64,000 nucleotides of DNA from Rhizomicrobium sp. (lineage in GTDB: Bacteria; Pseudomonadota; Alphaproteobacteria; Micropepsales; Micropepsaceae). The position numbers and the translations under genes are program-made. A model generated the notes under the pieces. That model saw nothing but the letters and a program-made list of their open reading frames with translations, made no database searches and was not told the DNA's origin. Where the stretch lies: NCBI GenBank assembly GCA_037200985.1, contig JBBCGJ010000001.1:558001-622000 (forward strand), written 5' to 3'. Positions 8,333 through 16,766 of the stretch are shown here, piece by piece; position 1 is the first letter of the stretch; each line of letters starts with the position of its first letter.

Positions 8333-9976
8333 TTAGTGTTGCGACAAGGCGAGCGGCGCCGGCGGCGCCTTGCCCAGGATCATGTCGGCCGCCTTCTCCG
8401 CGACCATCACGACGGGGGCGTTGGTGTTGCCGCCGATCAGCTTGGGGAAGATCGCGGCGTCGGCGACGCGCAGGGCCGCGATGCCTCGGACCTTCAGCTC
8501 CGGCGTCACGACGGCGTCGTCGCCCGTGCCCATGCGGCAGGAACCGGCCGGATGATGCACCGTGGCGGCGGTGGCGCGGATATAATCCGTCCACTGATCG
8601 TCGTTCTCGACCGCGGCACCGGGCAGGAATTCGGTGGCCCGATAGGGCGCGAAGGCCGGCGCGGCGAAGATGCGGCGCGCGAGCTTAAGCCCGCGCAGCA
8701 GCGGCGCGACGTCCTCCGGCGCGCTCAGCAATTGGGGATCGATCAGGGACAGGGCGCGCGGATCGGGGCTCGCGAGGGTGAGCCGGCCGCGGCTCTTGGG
8801 ATGCAGCAGTACGATGCTTATCGCAAAACCGTGACCGAGCGGCAGGGGGAAGAGGTTCTGGTTGCGCCGCGCCGGCTGGAACACGACCTGGAGGTCGGGG
8901 CGGTCGAGGTCGGCGGTGGACCGCAGCACGGCGTGGGACTCGAACACATTGCTGGCGAAGGGGCCTTGCCGCGCCAGGAGATATTGCAGCACGTTCCACA
9001 CCCCGCGTGGGAACGCCTTTGCCGAGATGCCGTAGGACTGCGGATTGTCGGTCCACATCTGGATATTGGCGGCGATGTGATCGTGATAGTTCGCGCCGAC
9101 CGCGGGCAGGTGGTACTGCACGGCGATGCCGAGCTTCTGGAGTTCGGCGCCGTCGCCAATGCCCGACAGCAGCAGCATCTGCGGCGAGCCCACCGCGCCG
9201 CCGCTCAGGATCACCTCGCGCCGCGCGTCGATGCGCGTCGTGCCGCCGTTGATCAGGACCTCCACGCCGGTGGCGCGTTTGTCCTCAACGATCACGCGCG
9301 CGATCGGCGCGCCGGTCATCACCGTCAGGTTGGGGCGGTTCATCGCCGGCTTCAGGAATGCGGTGACGCCGGACTCGCGGCGCCCGTTCCTTATCGCCCC
9401 CTGGCGCAGGCCATAGCCTTCGGGGTTCGGACCGTTGAAGTCGTCGCAATGCCGAAACTGCAGGGACTGCATCGCCTGCGCGAACACCGCGTTGAGCGGA
9501 TTGGGACCCCGGATGTCGCCGACATGCATCGGGCCGTCATGGCCGTGGAAGGGCGAGCTCGGATATTGCGCATTGTTCTCCGAGCGCAGGAAATAGGGCA
9601 GCACCTCGGCGAAGGACCAGCCGGTGTTTCCGGCGGCGGCCCAGTCGTCATAGTCCTTCGCGTGCCCCCGGAAATACACCATGCCGTTGACCGAGCTCGA
9701 CCCGCCCAGTACCCGGCCGCGCGGCACCGGAATGCGCCGGCCGTTGAGATGCGCCTGCGGCACCGTCTCCAGACCCCAGCTCAATTGCTTGAGCGTCAGC
9801 GCCGCACCGACCAGCGCCGGCACATGGATGAAGGGGTGGGAATCCCTGCCGCCCGCCTCGACCAGACAGACGCGATTGTTGGGATCTTCCGACAATCGAT
9901 TGGCCAGCACGCAGCCGGCCGTGCCGGCGCCCGCGATCACATAGTCGAAGGCGTGTGCGCTCTGCCCCTGGGCCAT
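8333..9976 (-). CDS. GMC-family FAD-dependent alcohol oxidoreductase
   Basis: A 547-residue glucose-methanol-choline oxidoreductase. The FAD dinucleotide motif GAGTAG is at 16-21. GMC signature 1 is RGRVLGGSSSVNG at about 85-97. The active-site region is TVHHPAGSCRMG, with the catalytic His near 475 and a second polar position in GGNTNAP near 517. The closest functional types are choline and alkanol (AlkJ-like) dehydrogenases, which oxidise primary alcohols to aldehydes. No signal peptide or Tat motif is visible, so it is cytosolic or peripherally membrane bound. It follows the esterase-like gene by 10 bases. Confidence 0.9.
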   Translation of the reverse strand: MAQGQSAHAFDYVIAGAGTAGCVLANRLSEDPNNRVCLVEAGGRDSHPFIHVPALVGAALTLKQLSWGLETVPQAHLNGRRIPVPRGRVLGGSSSVNGMVYFRGHAKDYDDWAAAGNTGWSFAEVLPYFLRSENNAQYPSSPFHGHDGPMHVGDIRGPNPLNAVFAQAMQSLQFRHCDDFNGPNPEGYGLRQGAIRNGRRESGVTAFLKPAMNRPNLTVMTGAPIARVIVEDKRATGVEVLINGGTTRIDARREVILSGGAVGSPQMLLLSGIGDGAELQKLGIAVQYHLPAVGANYHDHIAANIQMWTDNPQSYGISAKAFPRGVWNVLQYLLARQGPFASNVFESHAVLRSTADLDRPDLQVVFQPARRNQNLFPLPLGHGFAISIVLLHPKSRGRLTLASPDPRALSLIDPQLLSAPEDVAPLLRGLKLARRIFAAPAFAPYRATEFLPGAAVENDDQWTDYIRATAATVHHPAGSCRMGTGDDAVVTPELKVRGIAALRVADAAIFPKLIGGNTNAPVVMVAEKAADMILGKAPPAPLALSQH

Positions 9977-9986
9977 GGTGCGGCTT

Positions 9987-11135
9987 CTAGGTCGCCGCCG
10001 AGACGGCGACGTCCGACAGCCGCCGCCAACGCAGGTAATTGGCGTCGGCGTTCATCACCCCGGTCATCAACCCGACGAAGGTCAGGTCGCGCTCCGGATC
10101 GGTCCACCAGATCGTGGTGCCCGCGCCATAGCCGCCCATCGTCTCGGGCGAGGTCAGCGAGCCGTAGAGATTGACTCCCACCGTCTCGCCGCGCAGCGGA
10201 AAGCCCAGTCCGATATAGGCCGGGATCACCGGCCAGCCGCGGTCGATGCAGAGCTTCTTGAACACCTCATTGGGCTTCTCGCCGGTCCAGTTGCGCCGCG
10301 CCAGCTCCACCATTCGCGGCGACAGGATGCGCACGCCATTGCCTGTGCCACCGCCCCGGAACATTTCGGCGAAGCGGTACATGTCCAGCGCGGTCGAGAC
10401 GATGCCGACCCAGGGCATCTCCGCGTCCTCTTCCTCGAATGCCCCGTTCGGCCCGAAATTGCTGTGTCCCAGATGCTGGGTCGGCGAGTTGCCGCGGAAC
10501 TCGGGCACCAGGTGCCGCTCCTTGAGGTCGCGCCGGCGCCCGACCGAAGTGTCCTTCAGCCCCAGCGGGAACAGCAAATCCTCATTGGCGATGTCGCGGT
10601 AGCGTCGTCCCTTCGGATCGGTCTTGACCAGCATGTAGCCGAGCATCGAATGGCTCACCAGCGCCGAATAAGCCACCACCTCGTTGGGGCGATGCTCCGC
10701 CGCGATCCGCTCGCAGATCGTCATCACCATGTCCTCGAGCACGTCGATATACATGCCCTCGTTCGGCGTGTAGATCGGCGGCATCCCCGACGAATGCGTC
10801 AGCAGATGCAGCACCGTGATGTCGTCGCGCCCCTTGCCCGCGAACTCAGGGATCACGTCCTTCACCTTGGTGTGGAACGCGAACCAGCCCAGCTCGATCG
10901 CCCGCAAAACCAGCACGTTCGTGAACGATTTCGTCACCGAGAACAGGCTGAAAACCGAATCCTTGCGGACAGGCCGCGTCTTCTTCGAATCCGCGTGCCC
11001 GAACGCCTCGTAGAACCCGATCTCCCCATGACGCGCGACGATCACCGCGCCGCCGAAATACAGGTCCTTCTTGATGTCGTCCTCGATGATGGATTTGAGA
11101 TGCGAAAGACGATCGACGTTCAATCCGTGACTCAA
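9987..11135 (-). CDS. serine hydrolase, class C beta-lactamase fold (EstB-like esterase)
   Basis: A 382-residue serine hydrolase. The nucleophile motif SxxK is S66-V-T-K69. The second motif YxN reads YSA (Y156), as in esterases and D-aminopeptidases rather than true beta-lactamases. It also carries the family sequence LLTHSSGMP (111-119). I chose the TTG at 11135 because AGGGAG lies 8 bases upstream and no ATG or GTG fits the domain start. The longer frame to 11261 adds only a basic unconserved stretch. It is the first gene of the twelve-gene operon and probably hydrolyses the ester or lactone substrate. Beta-lactam resistance is unlikely. Confidence 0.83.
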   Translation of the reverse strand: MSHGLNVDRLSHLKSIIEDDIKKDLYFGGAVIVARHGEIGFYEAFGHADSKKTRPVRKDSVFSLFSVTKSFTNVLVLRAIELGWFAFHTKVKDVIPEFAGKGRDDITVLHLLTHSSGMPPIYTPNEGMYIDVLEDMVMTICERIAAEHRPNEVVAYSALVSHSMLGYMLVKTDPKGRRYRDIANEDLLFPLGLKDTSVGRRRDLKERHLVPEFRGNSPTQHLGHSNFGPNGAFEEEDAEMPWVGIVSTALDMYRFAEMFRGGGTGNGVRILSPRMVELARRNWTGEKPNEVFKKLCIDRGWPVIPAYIGLGFPLRGETVGVNLYGSLTSPETMGGYGAGTTIWWTDPERDLTFVGLMTGVMNADANYLRWRRLSDVAVSAAT

Positions 11136-11144
11136 AGAGGTGTT

Positions 11145-11150
11145 CTCCCT
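11145..11150 (-). promoter_or_regulatory. ribosome-binding site deciding a TTG start
   Basis: AGGGAG on the minus strand lies 8 bases before the TTG at 11135 and fixes that rare start for the esterase-like gene that opens the operon. Confidence 0.55.
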
Positions 11151-11389
11151 GTTGACGATCGCGCCCGCGCGGCAACGGCGCGCGTTTTTCGGAGCGTTCG
11201 ATCGGCTGCTTATTCGCAAAAAGAATTTAAGGACGGCGGCAATCGCCTGTCCAGCCGCCATTGCGCGTGCGCGCGCACGGAGCGCCGTCTACGCAACGAT
11301 TTCGTGTCGCGGGGGGAAGCGGTTCGCGCATTGCAGCGAAGTATTGCGCGCAAAGTGCAGGATGCGGGCGCCGCCGCACCCGTCTTGCG

Positions 11390-14311
11390 TCAAAGTGCGA
11401 AGCGGATTTGCGCGCCGACCGACATCGACACCGGCGTATCGGGCGCGCTGGGCGGGTTCATGTCCAGCACGGCGAAGCCGTCGACCGCGCCGCGGCCTTC
11501 CAGCACCGGCACGTCATAGGTCGTTTCCATCCGATATTCGCGCTTGCCCGCGATGTTCCAGGTCTGGGTCACCGGGCCGAGCGTACCGCTCTGCCGGTCG
11601 ACGACCTGAAGCGAGGTGTAATTGAGCGCGCCGCTCTCGACATGCAGCGGCTGGGTCAGCGAGAAGCGCAGGCTGTCGTCTTCCGAAAGTACGCCCAGCT
11701 TCGTCGCGGCAAGCTCATAGGCGGTCGATTGCAGGCCGGCTTGCGACAGCGACAGGCTCGACACCGCCGATTGCGGTGCGTTGGTGCGCGCCAGCGTGCC
11801 GGAGCCCGAGACGGTCCATCCGTCCGACAGCGCGGCCGTCGCACCCAGCGTCGTGCCCTCGGTATGCGCGCCGCCGGCGAAGGCCAGCGCGCCGCTGCCC
11901 TGCGAGCCGAGCAGTCCGTCGTCCTCGGTCAGCTGCGTATAGCTGGCGTTGATCGTCAGGTCCCTTCCGAGCGCGTAGCTCAGCCCCGCGACCGACGCCG
12001 AGGCGCGCGCCGTCGCGAGCGGAAGCTCCTTGAGCGGGCCGAAGGTCGGATCGACATAGATGTGATCGTCGGACTTCTGGCTGAAGCCAAAATTCAGCTT
12101 GAGGTCGCGCGTCACGGAATACCCGCCGCTCGCATACATGCCGCCCGACGCGAAGCCGAGCACCGGATTGACGCCGCCGGTCGAGGGATCGAAATCGGAC
12201 CGCAGCGAGAAGGCGCCCGTCCCCATCATGGAATAAGCGGCGCTGCCTTCGCCCATGTGCAGCTCGATTCCCGCCTCGGGGTTGGACGCGACGAACTCGG
12301 CGTGGAACGGCCCTTCGCCGCGGTCGGTCTCGTCGGGTGTGGACTGCGTCGTCACGATGCCGAGTCGCCAGTCGCCCTGGGCGAGCTGGGTCGACTGCGA
12401 TTCGAAGGACAGCGAATTCTTGCCGTGCGCCCAATCGATCAGGCGCTGATAGAGATAGGTCTGGAACGGATTGCTGGTCCCGTTGACGTTCTGGTTCTTG
12501 CCGACGAGCAGGCTGCTCAAGGGGATCGTGAAGTCGCGATAGGTCGAGCCGATGGACTCGAAGGCGACCAGGAACGCGCCCTTCTGCTGCCACAGGTTGA
12601 GCTGGCCCGTATTCAGCACCGAATATTTGAGCGAGGTCGGCGACCAGGTCGGAAGCAGGAACGACGTCCCGACCGGCCGTCCGCTGTAGGTGAAGGGCTG
12701 GTAAATGGTGAGATCGTTGAAATCGAGCGGCGACTGCGACGCCTGGATGTCGAGCTTGCCCCAGCCATAGATCGGATCGACGCCTGGCGCGCCCAGATCG
12801 TCGGCCGACTGGAGGATGATCTGCACCGTCTCTTCCGCATGCTGCTGCAGCCACGGCCAGCGGTCCTGCAGGAGCGCGACGGCGCCCGTCACCAGCGGCG
12901 CGGCGAAGGAGGTTCCCGTCATGCGGGTGACGCCGCCGTGATTGTCGGACACCAGGATCAGTTCGCCGGGCGCGACCAGATAGCGGTATTTGAGCTTGTT
13001 CTGCTCCCGGCAGATGCCGTTGACCAGGATGCAGGATTCGCCCGGCGTGTTGGAGAACCAGGAGATCTGGTCGGTCGGACCGACGGAGCCGACCAGGAGA
13101 AGGTTGTCGGGCGCCTGGCCGCCGGTCCACGGCACGTTCGCGGTCTGCGTGATGCCGTCATTGCCCGCCGCCTTCACCAGGACAAGGTCGTGATTGCGGT
13201 TGCTGAGCTGCGGGCTGTTCAGGATCTTGGCCCAGTCGCTCGACAGCACGCTGCCCGGCACGCCGAGCGAGGCGTTCACGACATAGGCGCCCTTCTTGTA
13301 GAGCGTGTAGATGCCTTGGCTGACGTCCGCCCAGCTCGCGGTGCCGGTCTGGTCGAACGGGTTGTAGACCTCGACGGTGGAATTGGGCGCGATGCCCATG
13401 ATGGCCTGGCCGTCATGCTTGGCCGCGATCAGGCTGGCCACGGCGGCGCCGTGATCGTTGGAATAGTTCTGGTAGCCGCCGGCGAATATGAGGTTCGCGA
13501 CGCCGCTATTGTCGCTGGTGAAATTGGCGTCCAGCACGCCGATGACGGAGTTCGAGCCCAGGCCCTGGATCTGTGTCAGCGCCGGCGACCAGTGCACGGA
13601 GGCCATCCACCAGTCGACATGGTCGACCCCGGTATAGGACATCAGGCCGTCATACCAGTTGAGGAAGAACAGCGAGCGCGTATCGACGCTGGTGTTGGCC
13701 AGCGAATTGGGATCGTTGGGATCGATTCCGTATTTGGCGAACATCGGCGCGGCGAAGCCGTCGTAGAAATTCTTGCCGGTCGCCCGCTGCACGGCGGCGC
13801 CCCAGAAATTCGCGCTGGTGCCGACGAAGGCGTTCAACTGCTTCTGCAGGTTCGCATAGTTGTGCGCATTGCTGGACTGCAGCAGGTTCCAGGTCTGGTT
13901 GATGTCCCCCCATTGCGGACCGGCATTTTTCCAGAACGGCTGCACCGTTTTGAAGAAGCTGTTCCCGACGAAGGGATTCATGGTGCCCCAGAACGGATCG
14001 TTGCTCCCATAGAACGGGATGATCGTTCCGTAGAACGGCTGGATGTCGCCCCAGAAGGGCTGGATATCGCCCCAGAACGGGCTGATGTCGCCATAGAATG
14101 GGTTGATATCGCCATAGAACGGATTGATGTCGCCGTAGAACGGGTTGATATCGCCGTAGAACGGGTTGATCGAGCCGTAGAAGGGGTTGATGTCGCCGTA
14201 GAGCGGAGTGATCGGCCGGTCGGTCGCGGCCGCGCCGGTGTCCGCCAGGGCCCCGTGGCCGGCAAGCAGGCACCCGAACGCGGCGCCGGCAAATAGCCAT
14301 TTCCGAACCAT
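11390..14311 (-). CDS. S8 (subtilisin-like) serine protease with N-terminal heptapeptide repeats and a likely C-terminal autotransporter barrel
   Basis: A 973-residue secreted protein. Residues 1-23 form a Sec signal peptide ending in GALA. Residues 36-112 are eleven tandem units of the type PFYGDIN or PFWGDIQ. The peptidase domain spans about 230-550, with catalytic Asp261 (GVLDANF), His287 (YSNDHGAAVA), the oxyanion Asn near 384 (AAGNDG) and Ser468 (GTSFAAP). The last 250 or so residues are alternating, Gly-rich beta-strand sequence ending in QIRFAL. This resembles an outer-membrane beta-barrel, although the last residue is Leu rather than Phe. I infer surface exposure or self-export. It has its own upstream region and does not overlap its neighbours. 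Confidence 0.85.
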   Translation of the reverse strand: MVRKWLFAGAAFGCLLAGHGALADTGAAATDRPITPLYGDINPFYGSINPFYGDINPFYGDINPFYGDINPFYGDISPFWGDIQPFWGDIQPFYGTIIPFYGSNDPFWGTMNPFVGNSFFKTVQPFWKNAGPQWGDINQTWNLLQSSNAHNYANLQKQLNAFVGTSANFWGAAVQRATGKNFYDGFAAPMFAKYGIDPNDPNSLANTSVDTRSLFFLNWYDGLMSYTGVDHVDWWMASVHWSPALTQIQGLGSNSVIGVLDANFTSDNSGVANLIFAGGYQNYSNDHGAAVASLIAAKHDGQAIMGIAPNSTVEVYNPFDQTGTASWADVSQGIYTLYKKGAYVVNASLGVPGSVLSSDWAKILNSPQLSNRNHDLVLVKAAGNDGITQTANVPWTGGQAPDNLLLVGSVGPTDQISWFSNTPGESCILVNGICREQNKLKYRYLVAPGELILVSDNHGGVTRMTGTSFAAPLVTGAVALLQDRWPWLQQHAEETVQIILQSADDLGAPGVDPIYGWGKLDIQASQSPLDFNDLTIYQPFTYSGRPVGTSFLLPTWSPTSLKYSVLNTGQLNLWQQKGAFLVAFESIGSTYRDFTIPLSSLLVGKNQNVNGTSNPFQTYLYQRLIDWAHGKNSLSFESQSTQLAQGDWRLGIVTTQSTPDETDRGEGPFHAEFVASNPEAGIELHMGEGSAAYSMMGTGAFSLRSDFDPSTGGVNPVLGFASGGMYASGGYSVTRDLKLNFGFSQKSDDHIYVDPTFGPLKELPLATARASASVAGLSYALGRDLTINASYTQLTEDDGLLGSQGSGALAFAGGAHTEGTTLGATAALSDGWTVSGSGTLARTNAPQSAVSSLSLSQAGLQSTAYELAATKLGVLSEDDSLRFSLTQPLHVESGALNYTSLQVVDRQSGTLGPVTQTWNIAGKREYRMETTYDVPVLEGRGAVDGFAVLDMNPPSAPDTPVSMSVGAQIRFAL
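13976..14206 (-). repeat. tandem 21-bp coding repeat (eleven heptapeptide units)
   Basis: Eleven in-frame 21-base units encode P-[FL]-[YW]-G-[DST]-x-x, most often PFYGDIN, then PFWGDIQ, with diverged units at the end (PFYGTII, PFYGSND, PFWGTMN). The central copies are almost identical at DNA level, which indicates recent slippage or unequal exchange, while the outer copies have drifted. The aromatic/Gly/Asp pattern suggests a regular extended or beta-solenoid-like stalk just after the signal peptide. Confidence 0.92.
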
Positions 14312-14424
14312 TGATATCCCCGCCGACGCAACCAGGCATTCCTACATCGACGATGGGCGCGGGAGCTTAAGCAGGGGTAAACCCGATCCCGTACGCTCAC
14401 GCTTTGCTAAGGTCCGCTTAATTT

Positions 14425-14436
14425 TCCGTATACGGA
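14425..14436. promoter_or_regulatory. perfect 12-bp palindrome, possible operator
   Basis: TCCGTATACGGA is a perfect palindrome about 115 bases upstream of the subtilase start and just after the stop of the sensor-kinase gene. An A/T-rich stretch adjoins it. Its half site ATCCGTAT recurs at 35593-35600. A regulator site for the protease is plausible but unproven. Confidence 0.3.
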
Positions 14437-14466
14437 TCGCAGCCAATGCGATGCAGTTGGCCGCGC

Positions 14467-16605
14467 CTAGGACGCGACCGCGGTTTGGTCCAGCCGGAAC
14501 GCGCCCAGAACCCGCTCCGCCGGCAGATGGACCCTTGCGATCGTGCCCTCGTCGACTTCGCTCATCAGCGTGAAGCGCCCGCCGTGCAAGCGGACGAGCG
14601 ACTTGACGATCGGCAGGCCCAGGCCGACGCCGCCATGCAGCCGGGCATAGGTGCTTTCCGCCTGTCCGAACGGTTCCATGACCGTGGCGAGCTTGTCCTC
14701 AGGGATTCCGACCCCGTTGTCGCGCACCACGACGTCCACGCCGTCTTCGACCCATTCCGTGCGGACGGCGATCGCGCCATCCCGGCCGGTGAACTTCACG
14801 GCGTTCGACAGCAGATTGACCAGGATCTGGCGCAGCCGCTTGTCGTCGCCGCGCACGCGGACGTTCCGGGCGCCGTCGTCCACCCGGATCGTCTTTCCGG
14901 CGGCGGCCGGGCTGCCTTCGATCTCGCTCACCGCGCTTTCCACGATCTCGCCGAGCAGCATCTCGTTTTCGGCGAGCGTGACGGTTCCCGCATCGATGCG
15001 CGCCATGTCAAGAATGTCGTTCAGGATGCCGAGCAGGTTCTGGCCGCTGACATTGATGTCGGCGGCATATTCCCTGAGCTTGGTTCCGGTGATCGCGCCA
15101 TGCGCCATCAGTTCCGAGAACCCGATGATCGCGTTCAGCGGGGTGCGCAGCTCGTGGCTCATATTGGCCAGGAAATGGCTCTTGGCGCGATTGGCCTCCT
15201 CGGCCGCCTCCATGGCGAGGCGCAGATGCTGCTCCACCTCATTGCGGCGCGCGATCTCGACGTCGCGCTCGGACAGGGTCCGCGTCAGCTCGACATTCTT
15301 CTGCGTGATCGCGGTGCGGTGGCGGCGCATCAGCAGGTGGCGCCAGCCGATCCAGAGCATCAGGATCACCACGCCCAGCAGTACCGCCGCGAAGGCCACG
15401 GTCTGCGTCGTGGCGCGCGATTCGCGCAGCGAGATGTCGCGCTTGAGCTGTTCGGACCGGAGGTGCTCGATCTCCAGCTGCTGCGTGGCGAAATCGAACT
15501 GCGCGCCCAGCAGCGCGAGGTTGGCGGATGCCGCGAGCGAGCCGCCCTGGTCGTTCAGCCGCTTGAAGGCCTCCAGATGCGCCAGGGCGAGCGGATAATT
15601 GCCCTGGGCGCGATAGACCTTGTAGGCGATCTCGTGCATGTCGCGGAACGGCGAGATCGTGGTCTTCAGGTCGATGCCGCGAAACGCCTTGTCGAGGTCG
15701 CGGGCCGCGAGTTCGGGCGCGCCGCGCTCGAAATCGATCTCGGCCTTGACGCCCCACACGAACGGGGCGGAGCCGCTTTCGTCGCCCCCGGTCAGAAGCC
15801 GGAGCGCCTGGTTCACCGTGTCCGTCGCGGCGCCGAAATTGTGCTGCTTGGCGTAGACCGCGGCGAGATTGGGCAGGATGCTCAGTTCGAGGAATTCGCT
15901 TTTGAGCTTGCGGCTGATGTCGAGCGCGCGCTGGAAATTCCCGACCGCCTCGTCGTAGCGGCCCATCTGCTGCAGGGCGAAGCCCAGATTGTTCGCGATG
16001 GACAGCTCGACCGCCGGATCGGCGGAATAGATGCGCTGGGCGTCGTTGTAGTAGCGGATCTCGCGCGCGAAATCGTGCGCCTCGTCGTAGATGCTCCCGA
16101 GCCCCTGGAGTGCGATCGACTGGCTGCGCGCCTCGCCGAGCCTGGCGAAGATGTCGTGCGCCTTCTGGAAGCTCTTCAGGGCATGGGCGACGTCGCCGCT
16201 GATGTCCGCGATGCGCGCGTCCGAGAGCGCGAGATCGCCGTCGAGCTTGGTGATTCTGTTGTCTTCGCTCGCGATCCTGATCGCCTTGTCGAGAATGACG
16301 CGGGCCTCGGCGACCTTGTTGAGCCGGGTAAGCGCCTCGGCCTCGAGCCACAGGCTCGTCGCGAGGCTCCTGTCCTGGTCGGGCGATACGGCGAGACGTT
16401 CGGCGATCGTTTCCGCGGCGTGCGCCTTTTGCAGGGCGGCATTGGGGTCCGCCATCATCGCCTTCTTGGCGGCCGCGATGAGGTCGTTATAGTCGGCAGG
16501 CTTCGCCATGGGCTTGATGCGCTCGGGACGGCCGCCATCGTCGGCGCGCGCGCCGGTCGCGCCGAGCAGGCAAAGCGTTAGGACTAGGCTAACCCTCTTT
16601 AACAT
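14467..16605 (-). CDS. TPR-containing membrane sensor histidine kinase
   Basis: A 712-residue kinase. Residues 1-21 look like a Sec signal peptide, and about 40-390 are TPR-like helical repeats, probably periplasmic. One membrane helix at 402-424 is followed by a coiled-coil linker at 430-475. The HisKA domain carries the phosphoacceptor H484 (SHELRTPLN). The HATPase has its N box near 597-604, G1 DNGVGI at 629-634, an F box EPFGQ, and G2 GVGLGLPI at 659-666. No receiver domain is fused and no response regulator is adjacent, so the partner is elsewhere. The TPR sensor arrangement suggests it senses a protein or peptide rather than a small ligand. Confidence 0.88.
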   Translation of the reverse strand: MLKRVSLVLTLCLLGATGARADDGGRPERIKPMAKPADYNDLIAAAKKAMMADPNAALQKAHAAETIAERLAVSPDQDRSLATSLWLEAEALTRLNKVAEARVILDKAIRIASEDNRITKLDGDLALSDARIADISGDVAHALKSFQKAHDIFARLGEARSQSIALQGLGSIYDEAHDFAREIRYYNDAQRIYSADPAVELSIANNLGFALQQMGRYDEAVGNFQRALDISRKLKSEFLELSILPNLAAVYAKQHNFGAATDTVNQALRLLTGGDESGSAPFVWGVKAEIDFERGAPELAARDLDKAFRGIDLKTTISPFRDMHEIAYKVYRAQGNYPLALAHLEAFKRLNDQGGSLAASANLALLGAQFDFATQQLEIEHLRSEQLKRDISLRESRATTQTVAFAAVLLGVVILMLWIGWRHLLMRRHRTAITQKNVELTRTLSERDVEIARRNEVEQHLRLAMEAAEEANRAKSHFLANMSHELRTPLNAIIGFSELMAHGAITGTKLREYAADINVSGQNLLGILNDILDMARIDAGTVTLAENEMLLGEIVESAVSEIEGSPAAAGKTIRVDDGARNVRVRGDDKRLRQILVNLLSNAVKFTGRDGAIAVRTEWVEDGVDVVVRDNGVGIPEDKLATVMEPFGQAESTYARLHGGVGLGLPIVKSLVRLHGGRFTLMSEVDEGTIARVHLPAERVLGAFRLDQTAVAS

Positions 16606-16766
16606 TCGGTACTCCTCGTCGGAGCATGCCGGATGTTTCTTGACGAACGATTAGTCGCGCCGGTGAGGGCGCCGTCAACATGCGGTCGGTACGGAACGTC
16701 GGAGCACGCGCTTCCGGGGGACTCGAAAAGTTCCCTATCGACCTGTGCGTGCGATAGGCCGCGCGG

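Noticed and set aside
9987-11135. Beta-lactam resistance gene.
   Set aside because: The class C fold is present, but the YxN motif is YSA and the gene opens a catabolic operon, so an esterase is far more likely.
11261-14296. A 1011-codon plus-strand open frame opposite the subtilase, containing repeats of the type ERVDIAVE.
   Set aside because: It is the antisense shadow of the subtilase gene; the repeats mirror the 21-bp coding repeats and the composition (Arg, Val, Asp, Glu-rich, no domain) is typical of G+C-rich antisense frames.
14446-16581. A 711-codon plus-strand open frame.
   Set aside because: It lies antisense to the TPR sensor kinase, which has clear HisKA and ATPase motifs; the frame has no domain.
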